Positions 1 to 8,234 of a stretch of 33,605 bases of DNA are shown one piece after another; the first letter of the stretch is position 1, and each line of letters starts with the position of its first letter. Location: positions 1-33,605 of the forward strand of contig CAZANP010000017.1 of assembly GCA_964486555.1 (NCBI GenBank). Reading direction: 5' to 3'. Both the position numbers and the translations under genes were made by a program. The notes under the pieces are model-generated. The model searched no databases. It was given only the letters and a program-made list of their open reading frames with translations, and was not told the DNA's origin. The DNA comes from 4484-232 sp964486555. Its GTDB lineage: Bacteria > Thermotogota > Thermotogae > Thermotogales > Thermotogaceae.

Positions 1-21
1 TAATACTTTCTTTGCTTTTCC

Positions 22-50
22 TTGACTAAACGATGTTGTTGAAATATAAT
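22..50 (+). promoter_or_regulatory. Sigma-A type promoter for the tRNA-Ser/rimP/nusA unit
   Basis: TTGACT at 22-27 and a perfect TATAAT at 45-50 are separated by exactly 17 bases. The expected start, about 7 bases after the -10 box, falls at about 57, two bases before the first base of the tRNA. No other promoter-like pair is seen between the tRNA and nusA, so this promoter probably also feeds rimP, nusA and fur by read-through. Confidence 0.85.
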
Positions 51-58
51 GTTATTTC

Positions 59-149
59 GGAGAGGTGGCCGAGGGGTCTAAGGCGCACGCCTGGAGAGCG
101 TGTGGTGGGCAAAACCCACCCGTGGGTTCAAATCCCACCCTCTCCGCCA
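59..149 (+). tRNA. tRNA-Ser (anticodon GGA)
   Basis: The 7-bp acceptor stem (GGAGAGG with CCTCTCC) is perfect. The discriminator is G146 and the CCA tail is encoded at 147-149. The anticodon stem CACGC/GCGTG encloses the loop CTGGAGA, giving anticodon GGA at 93-95, which reads UCC and UCU serine codons. A long variable arm (a GTGGG/CCCAC hairpin) marks it as a class II tRNA, as serine requires. The T loop GGGTTCAAATCCC is standard. Confidence 0.97.
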
Positions 150-150
150 G

Positions 151-175
151 GCCGGGACACACCGTCCCGGTTTTT
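151..175 (+). terminator. Intrinsic terminator or attenuator hairpin between tRNA-Ser and rimP
   Basis: CCGGGAC (152-158), loop ACACC and GTCCCGG (164-170) form a perfect 7-bp GC-rich stem, followed directly by TTTTT (171-175). It lies immediately after the tRNA CCA end and 22 bases before the rimP start. No promoter is visible after it, so it must be leaky or regulated if rimP and nusA are transcribed from the tRNA promoter. Confidence 0.85.
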
Positions 176-196
176 CGTTACAAGGAGGGGATCGCC

Positions 197-649
197 ATGG
201 ATACAGAAAGGATCGTTGAGATCGTAAAGGAAAAAGCAAAAAAGGTAACAGAAAGGTACGGTCTTGAAGTCTTCGATGTTCACTACAGAAGAGAAAGTAG
301 GGGATGGGTTTTAAGGATCGTCATAGACAATCCAGTAGGATACGTGAGTATAAGGCAATGTGAGTTGGTTTCCAGGGATCTCGAAAGATTTCTGGATTCT
401 GAAAACATAATTGACAGGTCGTACATTCTTGAAGTTTCTTCACCTGGATTGGACAGGCCTTTGAGAGGCGAGAAGGATTTTATAAGGTTCACCGGGAAAC
501 TCGCAAAATTCATCTTCAAGGATGGAAGGGTGATAATAGGAAGGATCAGGGGATACGAAAATGGCGTTGTTAAAGTTTTAGATGGAAAAGTTCTGAAAGA
601 TATAGACGTCAAGGATCTGAAAGAAGCCAGACTTGAGGTTGAGTTTTAA
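197..649 (+). CDS. rimP: Ribosome maturation factor RimP
   Basis: A 150-residue protein of normal RimP length, needed for 30S subunit assembly in the cytoplasm. The family signature YILEVSSPGLDRPL lies at about residues 77-90, at the end of the N-terminal alpha/beta domain. A small SH3-like C-terminal domain follows. The start at ATG 197 is set by the strong ribosome binding site AAGGAGGGG at 182-190. A longer frame upstream would read through the tRNA and is not real. The gene lies 15 bases before nusA, the order found across most bacteria. The stop codon overlaps the nusA ribosome binding site, so the two are probably translationally coupled. Confidence 0.95.
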   Translation: MDTERIVEIVKEKAKKVTERYGLEVFDVHYRRESRGWVLRIVIDNPVGYVSIRQCELVSRDLERFLDSENIIDRSYILEVSSPGLDRPLRGEKDFIRFTGKLAKFIFKDGRVIIGRIRGYENGVVKVLDGKVLKDIDVKDLKEARLEVEF

Positions 650-664
650 AGGAGGTGAATCAGT

Positions 665-1699
665 ATGAATATAGGCCTGCTGGAAGCGCTGGATCAGCTT
701 GAAGAAGAGAAAGGGATATCTAAAGAGGAAGTTTTTCAGATTCTCGAAAAGGCACTCATGAGTGCCTACAGAAAAAATTTTGGTAGTTCAAGAAACGTGG
801 AAGTGAAGATAGATAGGAATACGGGTAGTATAAAGCTGTATCAGATATTGGAAGTCGTTGAAAACGTTGAAAACCCTGCACTTCAGATATCATTGGAGGA
901 AGCGAAAAAAATAGATCCAGAAGCCCAGATAGGTTCGATTGTGAAGAGAGAGCTGAACGCCAGAAAATTCGGTAGAATCGCTGCTCAAACTGCAAAACAG
1001 GTTCTCATACAGAAAATCAGAGAACTCGAGAAAGAAAAGCAATACGAGCAGTATTCGGAACTCAAAGGATCCGTTACGACAGCAGAGATAATACGGGTAA
1101 CAGCTGATTGGGCGGATATAAGGATCGGAAAACTCGAAACACGACTTCCAAAGAGAGAATGGATACCAGGCGAGGAACTCTCGGCAGGTAGTCTCATAAA
1201 GGTTTACATACTCGATGTTAAGAAAACAACGAAAGGTCCGAAAATTCTGGTGAGCAGAACGGTACCAGATTTCATAATAGGTCTCATGAAGCTGGAGATA
1301 CCAGAGATAGAAAACGGTGTCGTTGAAGTGAAGGCTATTGCCAGAGAACCTGGTATCAGAACGAAAGTTGCCGTATCCTCAAATAACCCGCAGGTGGATC
1401 CTGTGGGAGCATGTATAGGAGAAGGAGGCAATAGAATAGCAGCCATCTTGAAGGAGATAAAAGGGGAGAAACTGGATGTTCTCAGATGGTCCGAGGATCC
1501 AAAACAGTTCATAGCCAACGCCTTAGCACCTGCTTCTGTTATAGAAGTCGAAGTTTTGGATGCAGAGAGAAAAGTGGCGAGAGTTCTGGTTCCACCAACT
1601 CAACTCTCTCTTGCTATAGGAAAAGGAGGGCAGAATGCAAGGCTCGCTGCCAAATTGACGGGGTGGAAGATAGACATAAAACCCATTATGAACATATGA
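665..1699 (+). CDS. nusA: Transcription termination/antitermination factor NusA
   Basis: A 344-residue NusA that binds RNA polymerase and nascent RNA and modulates pausing, termination and antitermination. The N-terminal polymerase-binding domain covers about 1-130. An S1 domain spans about 135-200. KH1 spans about 225-290, with GEGG at 252-255. KH2 spans about 295-344, with GKGG at 319-322. The acidic repeats at the C-terminus of the E. coli protein are absent, as in Thermotoga and Gram-positive NusA. The ribosome binding site AAAGGAGGTGA precedes ATG 665. The gene sits between rimP and a Fur-family regulator. Unlike many bacteria, infB does not follow. Confidence 0.97.
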   Translation: MNIGLLEALDQLEEEKGISKEEVFQILEKALMSAYRKNFGSSRNVEVKIDRNTGSIKLYQILEVVENVENPALQISLEEAKKIDPEAQIGSIVKRELNARKFGRIAAQTAKQVLIQKIRELEKEKQYEQYSELKGSVTTAEIIRVTADWADIRIGKLETRLPKREWIPGEELSAGSLIKVYILDVKKTTKGPKILVSRTVPDFIIGLMKLEIPEIENGVVEVKAIAREPGIRTKVAVSSNNPQVDPVGACIGEGGNRIAAILKEIKGEKLDVLRWSEDPKQFIANALAPASVIEVEVLDAERKVARVLVPPTQLSLAIGKGGQNARLAAKLTGWKIDIKPIMNI

Positions 1700-1715
1700 G
1701 GAGGTGAACATCCCA

Positions 1716-2177
1716 ATGGTTTACGACCTTCTGAGGAGTGAGTTGAAAAAAAGGAAGTACAGAATGACAGTTCAACGAGAAGCTGTCCTCAGAGTCTTCA
1801 TGGAATCCGATGATAAACATCTTGGAGCAGAGGACGTCTATAGAATTCTCCTTGATAAGAGATACAGAATAAGCAAAGCCACTGTCTATAGAACCATCGA
1901 GCTTTTAACAGATTTGGGCTTTCTGAGAAAACTCGATTTTGGAGATGGTATGTATAGGTACGAAATAGTGGAGAAGGATGACGCTTACCATCAGCACCTT
2001 ATCTGTAAAGAATGCGGAAGGATAGTTGAAATAAACGATGAACTCGTTAAAGAATTGATCGAAAGGTTGGAGAGAGAAACCGGTTTTTCCATTGATACTT
2101 ACGATATAAAGTTTTATGGAGTTTGCTCAGAATGCAAAAAGAAAATGAGAAGGAGTAGACATACAAAGATGATGTAG
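1716..2177 (+). CDS. Fur-family transcriptional regulator
   Basis: A 153-residue protein of the ferric uptake regulator superfamily (Fur/Zur/PerR). An N-terminal winged helix (about 1-82) contains the recognition segment SKATVYRTIELL (about 53-64). A dimerisation and metal domain follows. Two CxxC pairs, C97/C100 and C137/C140, form the structural zinc site. H92 and H94 precede the first pair where the family has an HHH run. Whether it senses iron, zinc or peroxide cannot be told from the sequence. ATG 1716 is preferred because the in-frame GTG at 1704 lies inside the ribosome binding site GAGGAGGTG. The last 64 bases overlap the convergent comEC gene. Confidence 0.92.
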   Translation: MVYDLLRSELKKRKYRMTVQREAVLRVFMESDDKHLGAEDVYRILLDKRYRISKATVYRTIELLTDLGFLRKLDFGDGMYRYEIVEKDDAYHQHLICKECGRIVEINDELVKELIERLERETGFSIDTYDIKFYGVCSECKKKMRRSRHTKMM

Positions 2178-3349
2178 AAGAGGAACGACACGTTTAATTT
2201 CAACGTACTGGATGAAATCTTTAAAATCCATCCCAATAGTTTTTCGAAAGGTAACATACCTTTTATGAGAAGTGAGGACAGTGTTTTTAAACTTACAGAG
2301 TACAGGAAAAAGGAAGCAATGCTTGTCCAAAACATGGGAATGATGAGAAAAGAAGCGGGAATCCCTATTAAAAAGGATAAAGGATGAATCTTTTGGAAGA
2401 ATAAAGCAAGGAAAGGCAGTGCTCCTAAATAAGCATAAAGGGATATTATAAAAACGTTCTTTGTTCTGCTCAACGCCAGTAGAATCATAGAAGTCGCTCC
2501 AAAGCTCATCAGAAATGAAGGAGATAATATCTGGGAAGGATCTGAAAACAGCATGAAAGTACCCGTTATACCCATGATCTCTAGAGGGTGTCTCTTCTTA
2601 CCCATCATGTGGAATATCTCCCACAGGAAAATCATGATGAAAGCTCTGAAAGCTGAAGGAGTAGCTATGGATAATACATAGATGCCTGTGAAGATCAAAG
2701 AAAGGGAACTCTTCAGGATTCTCCGCCACGTTATGAAAGATATTAAGGTGTTGAAGAATATATACGAAAGTCCCACGTGAAGTCCTGACACCGCGAAAAG
2801 GTAAGACAGACCACTCTCTTCTATCTCCTTCCTTCTCCTTTCCCCAAAGAGTACCGATAGGATCAAAGATTCGTTTCCAACATTTCTTCTCACAAAGTCT
2901 CCAAAACCTCTTCTCATCTCCCAGGAGATCGTAGTTAGGTTTTTAACCTCTCTTATAGTTTTCACATATCTTGGAAAGAACAGATTCCCTTTTATACAGC
3001 CGAAAGAATAAATGTAGTAACCTGCAGGGATCCTTTCTAGTATGATGATCCTTTTGTTGTAACGAACCCATCTATCACCATTCAATATCCTAACGTTTTT
3101 CAAAACAGAAGAGTTTGCACTCTCTCTTTCAACAAAACCAATTATTTCGTACTCACCACTCTCAACACGTGGGTTGCTCATCAATATACCACTCAATATT
3201 ATGAGAAAAAGATAGAAAATTTCGCGAGGATGGTTTTTAAATATGAAGAAGAGAATCAAAGGTATAACTATGGTAAAGATGGGAAACCAAAAGAGGGCGC
3301 CAAGCAGCGCCCCAAAAGCCAATGATAGGAAAATTAAAATCCATATCAT
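2114..3349 (-). CDS. comEC: ComEC/Rec2-family DNA uptake channel, short form without nuclease domain
   Basis: A 411-residue polytopic membrane protein. Two or three N-terminal membrane helices (about 1-60) are followed by a soluble segment (about 65-150, resembling the extracytoplasmic OB-like part). A 'Competence' transmembrane domain follows, with the motif SYLFAVSGLHVGL (about 183-195) and the segment TPSAFRAFIM. In ComEC this domain forms the inner-membrane channel for single-stranded DNA during transformation. The protein ends after the membrane region, so the C-terminal metallo-beta-lactamase domain of long ComEC proteins is missing. The ATG overlaps the apgM stop (ATGA), making it the last gene of the long minus-strand operon. 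Its 3' end overlaps fur on the other strand. Confidence 0.82.
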   Translation of the reverse strand: MIWILIFLSLAFGALLGALFWFPIFTIVIPLILFFIFKNHPREIFYLFLIILSGILMSNPRVESGEYEIIGFVERESANSSVLKNVRILNGDRWVRYNKRIIILERIPAGYYIYSFGCIKGNLFFPRYVKTIREVKNLTTISWEMRRGFGDFVRRNVGNESLILSVLFGERRRKEIEESGLSYLFAVSGLHVGLSYIFFNTLISFITWRRILKSSLSLIFTGIYVLSIATPSAFRAFIMIFLWEIFHMMGKKRHPLEIMGITGTFMLFSDPSQILSPSFLMSFGATSMILLALSRTKNVFIISLYAYLGALPFLALFFQKIHPLSFLIGIPASFLIIPMFWTSIASFFLYSVSLKTLSSLLIKGMLPFEKLLGWILKISSSTLKLNVSFLFYIIFVCLLLLIFFLHSEQTP

Positions 3350-4563
3350 GCTCCGTACTTTTCAAGCCTTCCGGCATGAGCCAGTATGAGTGTCATAACA
3401 TCTACGGCGTAAAAAGTGCCAAGATCTCCTTTCGCACACTCGAATTCATCGAACCTTGCCGACATTCCCATTCTAACGTATCTGGACTTTATCATGAAAG
3501 GAACTGGATGCCAGCTGTGGGCCTTCAAAATAACAGGAGTTGAGTGGTCTCCTGTTACAACGATCACATCTGGATCGAGTCTTAAAATCTCAGGAATCAC
3601 TTTATCAACTTCTTCGATGACCTCGACCTTTTTTGCAAAGTTTCCATCCTCACCGTAAGAGTCGGTCTTTTTGACATGGAAGTAGAAGAAATCGTAGTCT
3701 TCCCAGTGTTTTTTGAGAGTTTCAACCTCATCTGCTACAGTTTGTCCTGTCTCCAAAACATCCATCCCCACGAGCTTCGCTATCCCTTTGTACATCGGGT
3801 AAGTCGCTATAGCAGCTGGCTTTAATTTATAAACTTCTCCAAATTTTGGGAGATTTGGATATTTCGAAAAACCTCTGAGTAGAGCGAAATTCATTCTTTC
3901 TTGATCTTTGAGAATCTCTCCTATTTTCTTTATGAGCTCGTTCACGATTCTAGCCATTCTATCAGCTTCTGGTGCCAGAGGCTTTGCCCATACCATCGGT
4001 TTTCCTTCCTTTTGAGGGTCGGCATCTGTCAATCTATCGTCCAAATTCTCTCCCGTGAACTTGACCACAAACCTATGTTCTTTTCCAGGATAGAACGATA
4101 TCGTAACGTCTTCTATGGTTTTTATATTCTCAGATAAGATCTTGACTACCTTGGCACTCTCTTCTGTGGGAGGCCTTCCTGCCCTTCTATCAACCACTAT
4201 ACCATCTTTCAAAGTAGCGAAATTTCCCCTTGCCACAACATCCTTTTCTCCAACCTCAACACCTGTACCCAGAGCTTCCAGGATTCCTCTTCCTATCTGG
4301 TACTTTATGGGATCGTATCCGAAAAGAGCCAAGTGCCCTGGCCCACTTCCTGGAGTTATGCCTGGGAGTACAGGGATTATCAAACCAAGGTCACTTTCGC
4401 GTGCTAGAGAATCGAGATTGGGAGTTTTTGCCTCTTGTAAAGGTGTTTTTCCATTGACAGGTGTGTCACCCAGTCCATCTAGAACCAGCAAAATGATCTT
4501 GGTGTTAGCAGGGATGGCAAGCTTTGAAATCAATTCCTGTCTATCCACGGAGTACATCTTCAT
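3346..4563 (-). CDS. apgM: 2,3-bisphosphoglycerate-independent phosphoglycerate mutase, archaeal type (ApgM)
   Basis: About 405 residues of the alkaline phosphatase superfamily, interconverting 3- and 2-phosphoglycerate in glycolysis. The metal-binding LLVLDGLGD motif lies near residue 29. The segment TPGSGPGHLALFGYDP supplies the phosphorylated serine (about S73). The C-terminal VVTGDHSTPV supplies further metal ligands. ATG 4563 overlaps the stop of the upstream TPR gene (ATGA) and lies 4 bases after GGAGG. A second ATG at 4557 has better spacing and is an alternative. The TTG further upstream at 4605 would run far into the TPR gene and has no good ribosome binding site. Confidence 0.95.
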   Translation of the reverse strand: MKMYSVDRQELISKLAIPANTKIILLVLDGLGDTPVNGKTPLQEAKTPNLDSLARESDLGLIIPVLPGITPGSGPGHLALFGYDPIKYQIGRGILEALGTGVEVGEKDVVARGNFATLKDGIVVDRRAGRPPTEESAKVVKILSENIKTIEDVTISFYPGKEHRFVVKFTGENLDDRLTDADPQKEGKPMVWAKPLAPEADRMARIVNELIKKIGEILKDQERMNFALLRGFSKYPNLPKFGEVYKLKPAAIATYPMYKGIAKLVGMDVLETGQTVADEVETLKKHWEDYDFFYFHVKKTDSYGEDGNFAKKVEVIEEVDKVIPEILRLDPDVIVVTGDHSTPVILKAHSWHPVPFMIKSRYVRMGMSARFDEFECAKGDLGTFYAVDVMTLILAHAGRLEKYGA

Positions 4564-6206
4564 CTCACCTCCAATTCCTTTAAGGATTTCACGATCTTTT
4601 TCCAATCATCTCTTTCAACGTTGACATCACCTACAGCGAATTTCCTGACAATTGATATGACAAAATCATCACCTTTGCTTGGGTCGAACGTTTCTTTATC
4701 ATGGTACCTAGACAGAGACAGAGCGAACTTCCAGTGAAGATCTTGCATCTCTGGAACAACACTTTCTAAAAATCTTTCTACATCGAATTCTCCCGTATAG
4801 AGCAGTGTTTGATACAGTCTGAGAAGAGTTCTTGCTACCGCAAGCATCAAACCGTTTCCATACACGGAAACTGCAAATCTCGTTACGTTCTCTTCAAGAG
4901 CTATTGGATCGAATCCCACTTTGAGCATCATGGAGTAGAGTATATCCAAGTAATCTGAGGAATTTATATTCGATTCGAAAAATGGAACCTCTCCTTCTCT
5001 CAAGAATTTGAACCTTTCTTGGAAGGGCTCTTCCTCTTCGATGAGATATAAAAATTCATTTATGAGGAAAACCCCATCATCGAAGAATTCATCCAGTAGC
5101 TCTAGATCGTCCTTAAAAAGCTCTTGTGCTCTCCTCAGAGCGAAGTCCCTCTCTACAGAAGCGTTTTCTGCAAGTTCGATAAAATTCAAAAGGTCATTCG
5201 CCCTGATCGCAAGATCCCCTGTCAAACTACTTAAAATTTCAAAAGCTTTCTTCCTATCAAAATGGAGGAGTATCCTTCCATAGTTGTATCTCACTATTTC
5301 ATCTTCCCTATTGATATTGAAAGCTCTTTCTAGACTTTCCAAAGCGTTTTCGTAAAGGCCAATATCTCTTGCCAATATTCCATATTCAGTTAGGATGATG
5401 GGGTCATCTTCTCTCTTTTTTCGAAGATCATCTAATATCTTCAAAGCTCTGAAAAATTTTCCTACCTTCACGAGAGAATACACAAGAGCCAGCTTCGTAT
5501 CATCTCTATCTTGTTTTTCTAAGGCCTTTTCCAGAATCTTCGCTGCCTTATCGAACCTTTGAAGTTCGTTCAAGGTCAATCCCAACTGATAATAAGCTTC
5601 AACGAACTCTTCATCCCTTTTCAAAATGCTCTCGAAGATGTTCACAGCGGAGGTCAAATCACCTGTTTTTCTGTAAAGCTCTCCTATTCTAAGAAGTGGG
5701 AGAAGGAAATCTTTATCACTTTCGTAAGCTTTGTAATAACTTTCTATGGCTTCCTCTATTTCACCCTTGCTCGCTAAAATTTCTCCTAATTCATAAAATC
5801 CGAGGGAAAAATCCTTATTCTGAGACAACGAGATTCTGAGTTCCACTTCTGCTTCACCCAGTTTTCCGATCTTTTTCAGCAGGATCCCCTTGTAAAAGTG
5901 ATACCTGTAATCGTAGATGATCCCCCTTGCTTTCTCCAGAATTTTCAGTGCTTCTTCATACTCTTCTTTATTCACCAGTTCTTTGAATTTTTCATAATAA
6001 AAATAAACGAGGTAAGATGCGTAATAATCATCCTTGGATACTTCATATTGAGCTTCCAAACCTCTTAATATCACATCCAGTGGTATTTTGTCCTCATCCA
6101 CTATTGTGGGAAAATCTTCGAGTAAAATCGGTAATTTCACAGGTAAGTTGTGTTCTTTTGCTTTTTGGGGATTCAGGGGAAGGTACACTATGGCCTTTAT
6201 TTTCAT
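4560..6206 (-). CDS. TPR-repeat protein, function unknown
   Basis: A 548-residue soluble protein without signal peptide or membrane helices. Residues from about 65 to 335 form roughly eight tetratricopeptide repeats, recognisable by the W/Y-x2-G-Y/F-A pattern (for example YYQLGLTLNELQRFDKAAKILEKAL). The C-terminal 200 residues are acidic and helical and not recognised. TPR arrays act as protein-binding scaffolds, but the partner is unknown. It sits between fakA and apgM, 12 bases after the fakA stop, with apgM overlapping its own stop. The start is either ATG 6206 or GTG 6209; the ribosome binding site AAGAAGAGGTG lies unusually close to both. Confidence 0.8.
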   Translation of the reverse strand: MKIKAIVYLPLNPQKAKEHNLPVKLPILLEDFPTIVDEDKIPLDVILRGLEAQYEVSKDDYYASYLVYFYYEKFKELVNKEEYEEALKILEKARGIIYDYRYHFYKGILLKKIGKLGEAEVELRISLSQNKDFSLGFYELGEILASKGEIEEAIESYYKAYESDKDFLLPLLRIGELYRKTGDLTSAVNIFESILKRDEEFVEAYYQLGLTLNELQRFDKAAKILEKALEKQDRDDTKLALVYSLVKVGKFFRALKILDDLRKKREDDPIILTEYGILARDIGLYENALESLERAFNINREDEIVRYNYGRILLHFDRKKAFEILSSLTGDLAIRANDLLNFIELAENASVERDFALRRAQELFKDDLELLDEFFDDGVFLINEFLYLIEEEEPFQERFKFLREGEVPFFESNINSSDYLDILYSMMLKVGFDPIALEENVTRFAVSVYGNGLMLAVARTLLRLYQTLLYTGEFDVERFLESVVPEMQDLHWKFALSLSRYHDKETFDPSKGDDFVISIVRKFAVGDVNVERDDWKKIVKSLKELEVR

Positions 6207-6218
6207 CACCTCTTCTTA

Positions 6219-7820
6219 TCATTCAAGAATGATCAGATAGGGATAATGAGGTTGTCCTCCCTCGTGAGTTTCAAGATCCAAATTTGGGAATTTTTCCTCG
6301 ATTAATTTCTTTATTTTTTCGATTTCGTAATCTCTGGCTCCTTCTCCTAGGAAAAGAGTCATTATTTCTTTAGATGATGCACCCGTCTTCTGCAAAACTT
6401 CATCTAAGACACGAGTTAAGTCATACCCATGAGAGCACAGCTTCTTCCTGACGAACACGAGATACTCCCCTTTTCTTATCTTATTCCTACCTTTTCCAGA
6501 ATCCCTTATGGCCTTCGTTATGGAAATAGGAACGCAACTCTCCGCAAGCTTTTTGAATATTTCCTCCAATTTCTTCGGTTCAGCTTCTGGATCATACTCG
6601 ACCATGGCGGCGATACATTCCTGGACGGTAGCAGTTGGTATTACTATCACCTCTTTATCCTCGATAGCTTCTGCGGCTTGTTTCGCTGCGAGGAATACAT
6701 TGGGGTTATTCGGAAACAGAAACACCGTTTCCGCGTGGATTTTGTTTATGGCATTTTTTAAATCGGCTGTACTGGGATTCATCGTTTGTCCACCCTTTAT
6801 GACGATATCCACTCCGAGACTTTTGAGGATTTCAGCTATACCGTCTCCAGGTGAAACCGCAACGACTCCCACTTTTTTACGTTCCTCGACTCCAGACACG
6901 ATGTGCTTATGTTGAACTTTCATGTTGTCTATCTTCACCTTCATTATGTCCCCATACTCTAAAAGTTTTTCCAAAACTTGTCCTGGATGATTCGTATGAA
7001 CATGCACCTTCAATAGATTGTCCTGAACGACAACAACCGTTGAATCTCCGACACTATTCAGGAAATCAATGATCTCCGTCTGACGATTCATCATGTTTTC
7101 CTTGCCATTGACTATCACTTCCGTGCAATATTGATGTTCCAGCTCCTCATAGACCATTCTAGGTATCTCCTCTGTTGTGATTTCTTCGATCTCTTCTAAC
7201 TTCACCTCTTCCGCACCCAAGATGGCTTCCCTGAACCCCTCGAATATGTAGTATAAACCTTTCGCTCCTGCGTCCACCACTCCTGCTTCCCTCAATTTTG
7301 AAAGAAGTGATGGGGTGAGTTCTACCGCCTTTCTTGAAATTTCCAGGATCCAATCCATTAGATCTTCGAAATCTTCGAATTGCAAATCTCGGGATTCCTC
7401 ATCTATCATCCTAACAACGGTTAGGATCGTTCCTTCAACGGGTTTTATAACAGCAGAATATGCTACCTTTCTTGCGTTTCTGAGCATCTCCAGGAAATCA
7501 CAAGGGGTTATGGTTTTCCGCCCTTTTGGGAGCCACTCTGCTATCCCCCTGAATATTTGGGAAAGAATGACACCGGAATTTCCTCTCGCTCCCATCAGTG
7601 TTCCATTTTTTACAGCAGTTAAAACATCGGGTAAATCATCACTTTTCAGTTCATCGAGCTGTTTACATCCCTCCATCATAGTTGAAACCATGTTAGAACC
7701 AGTGTCCCCGTCTGGAACAGGAAAAACGTTCAATACATTTATCTCGTCCTTGTGTTTTAAAAGGTTCTCCGTTGCTTTCTTGAACGCAATCTTGAATCTC
7801 CTTCCATTGAGTTTTTTCAA
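6219..7820 (-). CDS. fakA: DhaL/DAK2-domain kinase of the FakA (YloV) family
   Basis: A 533-residue protein of normal FakA length. The N-terminal DhaL domain carries FPVPDGDTGSNM (about 33-44), whose aspartates bind Mg-ATP, and MGARGNSGVILSQIFRG further on. A middle domain follows, then a C-terminal DegV-like domain (from about 310). FakA phosphorylates fatty acids presented by a separate FakB protein, feeding phospholipid synthesis; no FakB is encoded here. It lies directly after an Asp23/YloU protein, the usual yloU–yloV pairing. The start is TTG 7820, 10 bases after GGAGG; no better in-frame ATG is seen. The function in Thermotogae is inferred from the family. Confidence 0.87.
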   Translation of the reverse strand: MKKLNGRRFKIAFKKATENLLKHKDEINVLNVFPVPDGDTGSNMVSTMMEGCKQLDELKSDDLPDVLTAVKNGTLMGARGNSGVILSQIFRGIAEWLPKGRKTITPCDFLEMLRNARKVAYSAVIKPVEGTILTVVRMIDEESRDLQFEDFEDLMDWILEISRKAVELTPSLLSKLREAGVVDAGAKGLYYIFEGFREAILGAEEVKLEEIEEITTEEIPRMVYEELEHQYCTEVIVNGKENMMNRQTEIIDFLNSVGDSTVVVVQDNLLKVHVHTNHPGQVLEKLLEYGDIMKVKIDNMKVQHKHIVSGVEERKKVGVVAVSPGDGIAEILKSLGVDIVIKGGQTMNPSTADLKNAINKIHAETVFLFPNNPNVFLAAKQAAEAIEDKEVIVIPTATVQECIAAMVEYDPEAEPKKLEEIFKKLAESCVPISITKAIRDSGKGRNKIRKGEYLVFVRKKLCSHGYDLTRVLDEVLQKTGASSKEIMTLFLGEGARDYEIEKIKKLIEEKFPNLDLETHEGGQPHYPYLIILE

Positions 7821-7835
7821 GACGGGAACACCTCC

Positions 7836-8168
7836 TCATTTTACACCAGTTATGTGAACGTTGACCTCTACTTTTTCACAGCCTGCCAGAGTTTTCAACT
7901 TATGGGTGACGTTCTCCATGATGTTTCTCGCAACTTCCGGTATTCTCATACCGAATTCGAGGTCTATGAACAGGTCAACGACTATGGTGGCATCGTCCCT
8001 CTCTTCAACTCTGATACCCTTTCCTTCCGTTTTTCCAAAAAGTTTGTTCAGGACACCTTCAGGTTCCAATCCAACGGGTCCATAGCTTTCAAGGACAGCA
8101 AGATAGACCAATCTCTTCAACGCGTTCATCGTAACCTCAAGTTCTCCATTTTTCAACATCAATCTCAT
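7836..8168 (-). CDS. Asp23/Gls24 (YloU) family protein
   Basis: A 110-residue protein of the Asp23 (DUF322) family. These are small alkaline-shock or envelope-stress associated proteins, often encoded beside the DhaL kinase, as here. ATG 8168 has a strong ribosome binding site, AAAGGAGGG, seven bases upstream; the longer frame starting at 8210 is rejected. A second Asp23 paralogue lies in the same operon at 12389-12781. The biochemical role is not known from the sequence. The 59-base spacer before it holds three phased AGTTGA elements, described separately. Confidence 0.85.
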   Translation of the reverse strand: MRLMLKNGELEVTMNALKRLVYLAVLESYGPVGLEPEGVLNKLFGKTEGKGIRVEERDDATIVVDLFIDLEFGMRIPEVARNIMENVTHKLKTLAGCEKVEVNVHITGVK

Positions 8169-8206
8169 CTTTTTCCCTCCTTTCAAAAATCCTGATACTT
8201 CGTATG

Positions 8207-8234
8207 TCAACTTATTTCAACTGTTTGTCAACTT
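8207..8234 (-). repeat. Three helically phased AGTTGA elements upstream of the yloU ribosome binding site
   Basis: On the plus strand TCAACT occurs at 8207, 8217 and 8228, spacings of 10 and 11 bases. The outer two are part of a 9-base direct repeat TGTCAACTT (8205-8213 and 8226-8234) offset by 21 bases. On the coding (minus) strand each outer copy reads AAGTTGACA, which contains a perfect -35 hexamer TTGACA, but no good -10 box follows at 17 bases. It may be an operator, a weak internal promoter or chance. Confidence 0.35.

Noticed and set aside
65..196. Long upstream extension of rimP through the tRNA
   Set aside because: It would translate the tRNA-Ser and the terminator; ATG 197 has a strong ribosome binding site and gives the normal family length.
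4115..4624. 169-codon open frame on the plus strand across the apgM start
   Set aside because: It is antisense to apgM and the TPR gene, has low-complexity Ser/Pro-rich composition, and shows no ribosome binding site or recognisable family.
7315..7857. 180-codon open frame on the plus strand over fakA
   Set aside because: It is the antisense shadow of the conserved DhaL domain and has no plausible protein features.
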